Assembly: GCA_031255615.1 (NCBI GenBank)
Contig: JAIRSD010000189.1
Span: 1-22,202 of the forward strand
Source of the DNA: Treponema sp.
Lineage (GTDB): Bacteria > Spirochaetota > Spirochaetia > Treponematales > Breznakiellaceae
DNA length: 22,202 bases
Direction: 5' to 3'
The position numbers and the translations under genes are program-made. Under the pieces are notes generated by a model. The model was not told the origin of the DNA, did no database searches, and worked only from the letters and a program-made list of their open reading frames with translations. This document shows positions 16,532 through 22,202 of the stretch, piece by piece. Numbering within the stretch: the stretch's first letter is position 1; each line of letters begins with the position of its first letter.

Positions 16532-18223
16532 CTACCGGTTAAGGAACCGGTCCAGGGCTGCCTGCCTGAGGGCGACGGCATCCTCTATGTTCATCCTCCG
16601 CAGGGTGTCGCGGTAGGAGTCGTAGGTGCTTAAAGACATACTCCCCGTTATGAATTTTACGTTGCATTCCTGCACATAGGTTTCAATATCGGTGTAAATG
16701 GAGGAATACCTGGTGGACTCGTCCGCCGTCATGGTGGTGCGCCCTGATATGACCCAGTCCGCGTCATAGGAGGCCCATGTACGGTAGGCGGACTGCTTGT
16801 TTTCGTCGGCCTGCTCAATCTGGGCGGCTTCTACCCGCAGGGGAGGATTCTTGACCCAATACTTTACCAGCACGGTGGCGGAAGACATCTTGTTCGGATT
16901 CGCGTAGCGGAAATTATAATCCCCAATCCGGTGGCCGTCGGGGGCTTCCTGCCAAACCACGCCCTTTTGGGATTCCAGGCCGTAGTTGGCGTTTAGATAC
17001 ACATCTTTTGCGTAGAAGCCGTCAACCCAGCGTATCGCCTGCTCAATATACTTGCTGTCCGCTGAAATCTGTATACATCCGTCATGGAGCTGATCGCCCC
17101 CGGTAACGCTGCGGAAGTGGGGATTCGACCCTCCGGTTTTCCTGGGCTGGGGGGCTGCCACCAGATAAAAATCCCGGTTCGAGGCTCCCCGGGAGACATA
17201 GGTTTCGGAAAGCCGGGTGGCCCAATCAACGAGAGAACCAACCTTGTCGTTCAACATCATGTCGTTATCCGCGGACCAGCCGATGCTCGCCCGGGTGGGA
17301 AAATCCTTGTCCAGAATTCCCTCGTTATACCACTTGTTCAGCATGGCAAGATAATCTCTATAGGCATCGTCCAGGGGGCCGTATTTGACCTTGCCGTCCA
17401 CCTGATAGAAATAGGGGGCGGTGCCGTATCCTGCCATAAATTCTCCGGTGATGTCGATGCCGAATTTGCTGGTATAAAACGGGGCTTCTATTTTTAATTG
17501 ATCCCGGAAGGCGGTTAGGACATCGTACCATTCGTCGTAGGTGGTTGGGACTTGTTTGCCTACCTTGTCCAGAAAATCCCTGCGGATGGCAATGCCCAGT
17601 TCCGGCATGACGGCATTGTTCATCGGTTCCCAAATTCCCCAAAGGCCGTACATATTACCCTTGTCGGTGTATACGGCCTTGGAAAGGCCCGTCGCCTGGC
17701 CGTTGGCGAGCCAGCTTACATAATTCGGCGCAAGGTGCAAATATTCGGCCATGTTGACAAAATAGCCGTCTTCGATGGCCTTATCCTCTCCGCCCCGGTA
17801 TGTCTGGGGGGCGGAAACCGTGTTCGGCGACGAATAGATCATATCCGGCATATCGCCCGACGCGAACAGCAGATTAAAGGCGTCCCGCTCGGAATTGGCC
17901 GGGGGGACGATGAAGTTGATGTGGATATTCGTCTTTTCCTCGTACCATTGAAAAAACTCAGCGTCGTTAAAGTCCGTTAATTCCCCCATGGATCCTGCCA
18001 TGGGATACCAGAGATCCAGGGAAATTTTACTGTCAACGATGGGATAGGTCTGTTCGTTTATCGCGCCGTTGACATTTTGGCTGCTCGACCGCAGCTCCGT
18101 GGCGCTTCCCCCGGTCCCCGACGCGGCGGCCGGCGACTGGGTAGAACCAGATCTGCCGCAGCCCGCAACCCCTAACAGAACCGCAACCGTGATACCCAAA
18201 AGGACCGTCTTGGCTAATTTCAT
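16532..18223 (-). CDS. Extracellular solute-binding lipoprotein, family 1 (LplA-like)
   Basis: Sugar-binding component of the importer, 563 residues from MKLAKTVLLGIT (ATG 18221-18223). The start is fixed by a strong GGAGGAG ribosome site about 8 nt upstream and by a lipoprotein signal peptide ending LLGVAGC, so lipidation is at the Cys about 22 residues in. An upstream in-frame ATG at 18319 would bury the signal. The mature protein begins with a Ser/Thr/Gly-rich linker, then ISLDLWYPM and features of large CUT1 binding proteins: FNLLFASGDMPDMIYSS, IAIRRDFLDKVGKQVPTTYDEWYDVLTAFRD (only partly quoted here for location), and EQAIRWVDGFYAKD. The ligand cannot be read from sequence; the neighbouring GH4 enzyme suggests a glycoside. 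Confidence 0.92.
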   Translation of the reverse strand: MKLAKTVLLGITVAVLLGVAGCGRSGSTQSPAAASGTGGSATELRSSSQNVNGAINEQTYPIVDSKISLDLWYPMAGSMGELTDFNDAEFFQWYEEKTNIHINFIVPPANSERDAFNLLFASGDMPDMIYSSPNTVSAPQTYRGGEDKAIEDGYFVNMAEYLHLAPNYVSWLANGQATGLSKAVYTDKGNMYGLWGIWEPMNNAVMPELGIAIRRDFLDKVGKQVPTTYDEWYDVLTAFRDQLKIEAPFYTSKFGIDITGEFMAGYGTAPYFYQVDGKVKYGPLDDAYRDYLAMLNKWYNEGILDKDFPTRASIGWSADNDMMLNDKVGSLVDWATRLSETYVSRGASNRDFYLVAAPQPRKTGGSNPHFRSVTGGDQLHDGCIQISADSKYIEQAIRWVDGFYAKDVYLNANYGLESQKGVVWQEAPDGHRIGDYNFRYANPNKMSSATVLVKYWVKNPPLRVEAAQIEQADENKQSAYRTWASYDADWVISGRTTMTADESTRYSSIYTDIETYVQECNVKFITGSMSLSTYDSYRDTLRRMNIEDAVALRQAALDRFLNR

Positions 18224-18290
18224 ATCTTCTCTCCTCCGTGGATTATTGGACCTGGCCGGCAGCCCGGCTGGTTGTCTCACCGGCCTTCCA

Positions 18291-18374
18291 AGAAACGTGA
18301 ATTTTCTAACGAAATCCACGTTCCGTTTTTAAGCGGTTGTTGCTCAGAAACTGAAATTTCTGAACAACTCTATT
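18291..18374 (+). repeat. Composite hairpin repeat R3
   Basis: AACGTG..GAAATCCACGTT forms an imperfect hairpin (18294-18322), followed by CGTTTTTAAGCGGTTGTTGCTC and a hairpin CAGAAA..TTTCTG flanked by GTTG/CAAC. The layout matches R1. It occupies the gap between the GH4 gene and the binding-protein gene and just overlaps the GH4 stop codon. Confidence 0.75.
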
Positions 18375-19689
18375 TAAAGAACTGCGGCAAATGCTCTTTG
18401 TGGGCTTCGAGCATTTCATCCAGCAGCGCCTTCGCCGTCGTATCTCCCGGAACCAGGGGATTTATAACCATGGCCAAAAGGGCTTTGTTGTAGTCGCCGG
18501 TAACAGCCGCCTCCGCGGCGACCCGCTCGAAGGACTTGATCGAGTACACCAGACCCTGGCAGGCCACGGGCAGATCCCCGACGGCAATGGGGAAGGCCCC
18601 GGATCGGGTAATAACCGCGCTGACCTCCACCACGACATCGGGGGGCAAAAAAGGAATCGCCCCCCGGTTCAGGGTGTTGACATACTGGATATCCTTTTTG
18701 TCGTTATAAATAGAACTGATAAGATTGCAGGCGGCATCGCTGTAATGGGCGCCTCCGCGTTTTTCCAGCTCCGGCGGTTTAATGTCCAGGTTCGGATCCT
18801 TGTATCGTTCAAACAAATCGGTTTCGATTTTTTTGACTACCTCCGCCCGGGTTCCCTTGTCCGCCGCTTCCTCAAGGGCGTGGGCCAGCATCTCGCCGGT
18901 CTTGTAGTAATACCGGTGGTAGGGGCAGGGTATTACCCCCAGGGCTTCGATAAATTCGGGAACCCAGGGGACGAAGAAAATGTTTTTCATCGAGAATTCC
19001 TTGGTCGGCCGGGCTGTCATGCGGATCGCCTCCTCGGTACGATCCGCGCCGTCAACATAAATCCTGAGGCCGAACACCATGTGGTTCAACCCGGCGAAAT
19101 CGACCCGCACCCGGGAACTATCCACGCCGAACATATCGGCGATGGAAAATTCGATGCCGATGGGAACATTGCAGAGGCCGATGAATTTTTTCCAGTTTGT
19201 ATAGCGGAAAACCGCCTCGGTAACCATGCCGGAAGGATTGGTAAAATTGATTATCCACGCGTCCGGGCACAGTTCTTCCGCGTCTTTGATAATGTCGAGG
19301 ATGACGGGGATGGTGCGGAGCCCCTTGAACAAGCCGCCGGGTCCGTTTGTCTCCTGGCCGATGACGTTATATGAAAGGGGTATCCGCTCGTCCTTCATCC
19401 GGGCTTCCAGGAGGCCGACCCGGAATTGGGTGGTTATAAAGTCCGCGCCCTGGAGGGCGGCGCGGCGGTCAAGGGTGAGGTGTATGTCTATGGGCAGCCC
19501 CGCCCTGGCGACCATCCGCTTTGCCAGGTTTCCTACAATTTCAAGTTTTTCCCGACCGGCCTCAATATCGACCAGCCACAATTCGCTGAGGGGAAACTCC
19601 TGGTACCGCTTAATAAAACCGTCTACCAGCTCGGGGGTATAACTGGATCCGCCTCCAATGGCGGCAACCTTAATGCCCTGTTTTGCCAT
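18370..19689 (-). CDS. Glycoside hydrolase family 4, 6-phospho-beta-glucosidase type
   Basis: Cytoplasmic NAD+ and metal-dependent glycosidase, 439 residues, normal for GH4. The N-terminal dinucleotide fold reads VAAIGGGSSYTPELV (8-22). The stretch QFRVGLLEARMKDERIPLS then VIGQETNGPGGLFKGLRTIP (88-128) is typical of the LicH/CelF/BglT branch. Metal ligands are probably Cys173 (GLCNVPIG) and His203 (GLNHM). The tyrosine-rich PYHRYYY (257-262) fits the region of the catalytic base. Enzymes of this branch split 6-phospho-beta-glucosides through a transient 3-keto intermediate. First gene of the sugar operon, with AAGGA 8-9 nt before the ATG. It sits beside an ABC importer, not a PTS, so whether its substrate is phosphorylated is uncertain. 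Confidence 0.9.
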   Translation of the reverse strand: MAKQGIKVAAIGGGSSYTPELVDGFIKRYQEFPLSELWLVDIEAGREKLEIVGNLAKRMVARAGLPIDIHLTLDRRAALQGADFITTQFRVGLLEARMKDERIPLSYNVIGQETNGPGGLFKGLRTIPVILDIIKDAEELCPDAWIINFTNPSGMVTEAVFRYTNWKKFIGLCNVPIGIEFSIADMFGVDSSRVRVDFAGLNHMVFGLRIYVDGADRTEEAIRMTARPTKEFSMKNIFFVPWVPEFIEALGVIPCPYHRYYYKTGEMLAHALEEAADKGTRAEVVKKIETDLFERYKDPNLDIKPPELEKRGGAHYSDAACNLISSIYNDKKDIQYVNTLNRGAIPFLPPDVVVEVSAVITRSGAFPIAVGDLPVACQGLVYSIKSFERVAAEAAVTGDYNKALLAMVINPLVPGDTTAKALLDEMLEAHKEHLPQFFK

Positions 19690-19723
19690 GCGCCCATCCT
19701 TTTTTCTTTATGGGAAATAAATA

Positions 19724-19810
19724 AGAGTTGTTCGGAAACCGAATCTTCCGAACAACAACCGCTTAAAAACAACGAAAACGCAGCTTCCTCGGGGGATCCG
19801 CGTTTTTCAG
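19724..19810 (-). repeat. Composite hairpin repeat R4 (inverted copy)
   Basis: On the minus strand: GAAAAACGCGG..GCGTTTTC hairpin, then GTTTTTAAGCGGTTGTTGTTC and a stem GTTGTTCGGAA / TTCCGAACAAC, ending 34 bp upstream of the GH4 start. The stem differs from those of R1 and R3 but remains paired. It lies where the operon promoter or leader should be, so it may be transcribed as part of the 5' untranslated region. Confidence 0.75.
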
Positions 19811-19901
19811 AAGATCCGCCCCAGCCGGGTCAGTAAACAAGTCCGGCAGGGGCCTTTCCACCGGGCCGGATTTTCCATAACCGGATGTTGGAACATACCC
19901 A

Positions 19902-20111
19902 ATGGGCATCCTTTATGATACGACGGATTTTAGAGAACGCAATAATCAATTTATCTACAACGACTATCATAATCGGCCCTGCCGGGGCGGCGGTTTCCGG
20001 TTTGGCTCCGGCCCCTCTCTCATCGGGGGTCTGTTTCCCGGCGGCGGTCCGAAGGCGGCAGGGAAGGGCGGGGGATTAGGCGGCGGCCGCGCCGATGGGG
20101 AGGGGGGGTAA
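19902..20111 (+). CDS. Possible small glycine-rich protein
   Basis: A 69-codon frame beginning MGILYDTTDFRERNNQF and turning glycine-rich (GGGFRFGSGPSLIGG, then GGGLGGG) before ending at 20111, inside the first unit of the repeat array. The first 75 bp are distinctly more AT-rich than the surrounding DNA and encode a protein-like mix of residues. No convincing ribosome site or promoter is visible, no signal peptide and no recognisable family. It may be the remnant of a gene overrun by the repeats, or chance. The stretch 19811-19901 before it contains nothing else I can identify. Confidence 0.25.
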   Translation: MGILYDTTDFRERNNQFIYNDYHNRPCRGGGFRFGSGPSLIGGLFPGGGPKAAGKGGGLGGGRADGEGG

Positions 20112-21208
20112 GAGGAGCGGCGCGCGGAATGTGCCAATACCGCAGACGCGAAACGGGCAGGAAGGTTGGACCTAAACGCACTGCGTTTAGGTTTTTCGGT
20201 ATTTTGCGAGGCGAGAATCCGCAGGGCGGGGAAACTTCTTCGAGGGACTGCGCCGCAGGCGCGGCGTAGCGGGGGACGGCGGCAGTGCTGACAAGGGAGG
20301 CCGGCTGGGGGGCGATAGAAGCGGTGCGCGGAGCGCGCCAATACCCGCAGGTGCGAAATGGCGGAGGGTGGCGGCGGTGCCTGAGGGGATGCCGGCTGAG
20401 GGCGATAGGAGCGGTGTGCGGAGTGCGCTAATACCGCAGGTGCGGCACGGCGGAGGGCGGCAGCCGCGCCGATGGGGATGCCGGCTGGGGGCGATAGGAG
20501 CGGCGCGCGGAGTACGCTAATACCGCAGACGCGAAACGGGCAGGAAGGTTGGACCAAAACGCACTGCGTTTTGGTTTTTCGAGGTTTTTGCGAGGCGAGA
20601 ATCCGCAGGGTGGGGAAACTCCTTCGAGGGACCGCGCCGCAGGCGCGGCGTAGCGGGTGGCGGCGGCTGCGCCGGCAGGGGGCAAGAGAAGCGGCGGACG
20701 GAGTGTGCCAATACTGAAGGCGCGAAATGGTACGGGGACTGAACAAAAATGGAGCTGCGAAAACACCTGTGTTTTAGCGGTTGCCGCGTTTCGGTTTTTC
20801 GTGGTTTTGCGAGGCGAGAATCCGCAGGGCGGAAAACTTCTTCGAGGGACTGCGCCGCAGGTGCGGCGTGGCGGAGGGCGGAGGGCGGCAGCCGCGCCGA
20901 TGGGGAGGGGGGGGTAAGAGGAGCGGTGCGCGGAGTGCGCCAATACCGCAGGCGAAAAACGGCAGGCCGGCTGATTAAAAACGGGGCTGCCAAAATATTC
21001 GCGTTTTGGCGGTTGCCGCGTTTTGGTTTTTCGAGGTTTTGCGAGGCGAGAATCCGCAGGGTGGGGAAACTCCTTCGAGGGGCCGCGCCGCAGGCGCGGC
21101 GTAGCGGGTGGCGGCGGCAGTGCCGGCAGGGATGCCGGCTGGGGGCGATAGGAGCGGCGCGCGGAGCGCGCCAATACCGAAGGCGCGAAACGGCAGGGAG
21201 GCCGGTTC
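20104..21208 (+). repeat. Tandem A/B hairpin-repeat array, non-coding
   Basis: Two units alternate. Unit A is GATAGGAGCGG-like, then a GGCGCGC/GCGCGCC-type stem with loop GGA, then AATACCGCAGG; it begins near 20110, 20311, 20401, 20490, 20681, 20914 and 21144. Unit B is GTTTTTCGAGGTTTTGCG, GCGAGAATCCGCAGGG, CTTCGAGGG and a CGCGCC/GGCGCG stem with loop GCA; it begins near 20191, 20573, 20793 and 21025. Order is A-B-A-A-A-B-A-B-A-B-A, followed by core copy 4. Long open frames exist on both strands, but they read the same repeat in different frames, so I treat the array as non-coding. Confidence 0.85.
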
Positions 21209-21320
21209 GCGCCCGCGCAAGGGATAGAAGCGGAATTCCCCGCCCCCGCAGGGGGCGGGGAATTGGAGCGGATAGCCCGGTTTTTTGCGGCGCAGCCGCA
21301 AAAAATGCGCCCAAAAGAAA
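21209..21320 (+). repeat. Core hairpin repeat, copy 4
   Basis: GCGCAAGGGATAGAAGCGG, a perfect 14-bp stem with loop GCA (AATTCCCCGCCCCC and its complement, 21234-21264), GGAGCGGATAGCCCGG, a perfect 11-bp stem with loop GCA (TTTTTTGCGGC / GCCGCAAAAAA, 21281-21305), then ATGCGCCCAAAAG. Both stems differ entirely from those of copies 1-3 while the linking blocks are kept. It closes the A/B array. The remaining 87 bp to 21407 hold one GC-rich inverted repeat and no gene. Confidence 0.87.
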
Positions 21321-21407
21321 CGCGATGGCCAGCACATACCAAGCCGGGCTTTGCGGTGTCGAGGGCGGCTGTCGATGCGTCCTGGCGCCGCCTGCGGCCC
21401 GCCGGGC

Positions 21408-22202
21408 CTAACTGAACCGCTTGTCGTTGGAATAGATCCGGTCCCACTGGCCCGTGTCGTCCCAGACCCCGCCGGTACCGGGCATAAGGTGTTCCCGCAG
21501 CGTCTCATCGTTGGTGTCGTCAAAGCCCAGGCCCGGTTTGTCGTTGGGGGTGATAAACCCGTCCTGAATGACCGGGCCCCCGAAGCCCTGAATTATGTCG
21601 TCCCACCAGGGCACATCGGGGGCGTTGAATTCGCAGGCGATAAAGTTTTCCGTGGCCGCCGCCATGTGGGCGGTGGCCAGGGCCGCCACCGGGGTCTCGC
21701 ACATATGGGCCACCATGGAAACCCGGTACCGTTCCGCCATATCCCCGATACGCTTCATTTCCAGGATGCCCCCGGCGGAGCAGATGTCGGGATGGATAAT
21801 CGCCACCGCCCGCTCCCGGCACAGGGCCTCGTAGCCTTCGATGCCGAAAAGGTCTTCCCCCGTGGCCAGGGCCACGCCGCTCATCCGGGAAAGCCGCTTG
21901 TACTCCTCCACGTACCAGGGGGGCAGGCAGTCCTCCACCCAGGCAAGGTTGTACTTTTCCAGCCGCCGCAACAGCCGCCCGCAGTCCTCCAGATTCAGCC
22001 GCCCGATATGGTCCAGGGCCAGGGGTATCTTGTAGCCAAGCTCCTCCCGCAGGGCCGCCACCTCCTGTTCAAACAGGTCCAGCCCCCGCTCGGTCATCCG
22101 GTAAAAAAGCCAGGGCATTTCTTTCGTGTAGCCGTAAAAAGCCGCGTTCCGAAGCTCCCGGTTGTCCGGGTCCAGCATCAGCCCCACATCGCGGACCATG
22201 CG
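21408..22202 (-). CDS. Mandelate racemase/enolase-superfamily enzyme (sugar-acid dehydratase type), 5' partial
   Basis: C-terminal 264 residues of an enolase-superfamily protein; the frame is open to the right edge, so the N-terminal capping domain lies outside. Numbered from the first Met in the window (22199), the barrel shows the three expected metal ligands on successive strands: Asp63 (LALDHIG), Glu89 (WVEDCLPP) and Glu115 (ATGEDLFG). These are followed by HPDICSAGGILEMKRI and His165 in VAHMCETPV, a candidate general acid/base. This pattern fits dehydratases of the gluconate/galactonate kind or mandelate racemase relatives; the C-terminal DNKPGLGF is also typical of the superfamily. Exact substrate cannot be told. 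It is on the same strand as the sugar operon but separated from it by 1.7 kb of repeats. Confidence 0.88.
   Translation of the reverse strand, partial: RMVRDVGLMLDPDNRELRNAAFYGYTKEMPWLFYRMTERGLDLFEQEVAALREELGYKIPLALDHIGRLNLEDCGRLLRRLEKYNLAWVEDCLPPWYVEEYKRLSRMSGVALATGEDLFGIEGYEALCRERAVAIIHPDICSAGGILEMKRIGDMAERYRVSMVAHMCETPVAALATAHMAAATENFIACEFNAPDVPWWDDIIQGFGGPVIQDGFITPNDKPGLGFDDTNDETLREHLMPGTGGVWDDTGQWDRIYSNDKRFS

Noticed and set aside
20104..21208. CRISPR array
   Set aside because: Units are far longer than CRISPR repeats, spacers are not unique fixed-length sequences, and no cas gene is present.
20104..21320. Diversity-generating retroelement or retron
   Set aside because: No reverse transcriptase gene or template/variable repeat pair with adenine-specific changes is in the window.
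20428..21447. Long minus-strand open frames across the repeat array (339, 272 and 259 codons) and plus-strand frames up to 220 codons
   Set aside because: The same DNA repeat is read in different frames within one open frame (RRSFPTLRILASQ in one place, SLEEVFRPADSRLAKP in another), so amino-acid sequence is not conserved. High GC explains the lack of stops.
1..22202. tRNA or rRNA genes and transposase genes
   Set aside because: I saw no cloverleaf with CCA-adjacent acceptor pairing, no conserved rRNA blocks, and no transposase-like protein in any frame.

Overview
The window is about 22 kb of GC-rich bacterial DNA with dense, purine-skewed intergenic repeats. A Gram-negative-type envelope is implied by an outer-membrane barrel protein and a lipoprotein. 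MurA carries Asp in place of the catalytic Cys, as is known for Borrelia. These features, the CUT1 sugar importer with a membrane-bound AraC regulator, and a GldA/F/G-DUF4340 cluster fit a gut-associated spirochete, most likely a treponeme of the termite-gut type. That assignment is inference; there is no rRNA or other decisive marker here.

Layout, left to right. (1) 1-1441, plus strand: a membrane protein with a degenerate GGDEF-like domain, cut by the left edge. (2) 5779 down to 1413, minus strand: a tightly overlapping four-gene operon (ABC ATPase, ABC-2 permease, GldG-like protein, DUF4340 protein). (3) rnz (minus) and murA (minus), each apparently with a promoter almost on top of its start codon. 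(4) A plus-strand gene for a roughly 1000-residue secreted protein joining a zinc-protease-like HEMTH domain, a beta-propeller-like middle and a C-terminal outer-membrane barrel. (5) A membrane-anchored AraC regulator (plus) convergent with a minus-strand sugar operon: GH4 glycosidase, lipoprotein binding protein and two CUT1 permeases. (6) A 1.7-kb gene-poor island of repeats, 19690-21407. (7) A partial enolase-superfamily dehydratase/racemase at the right edge.

The genes suggest uptake and hydrolysis of a glycoside (GH4 plus ABC importer, sensed by the AraC protein), sugar-acid catabolism (enolase-superfamily enzyme), and housekeeping functions (tRNA 3' processing, peptidoglycan precursor synthesis).

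The most unusual content is not protein-coding. Four copies of a modular element (called 'core' here) share fixed single-stranded blocks (GCGCAAGGGATAG..AGCGG, GAGCGGATAGCCCGG, ATGCGCCCAA). Between these blocks sit hairpins whose stems differ completely between copies yet stay fully paired. Most of their loops are GNA trinucleotides closed by C-G. A related A/B hairpin array fills 20104-21208 and runs into the fourth core copy. A second, unrelated composite hairpin repeat punctuates the sugar operon. These families look like a structured DNA or RNA element system and are the best candidate for something undescribed.
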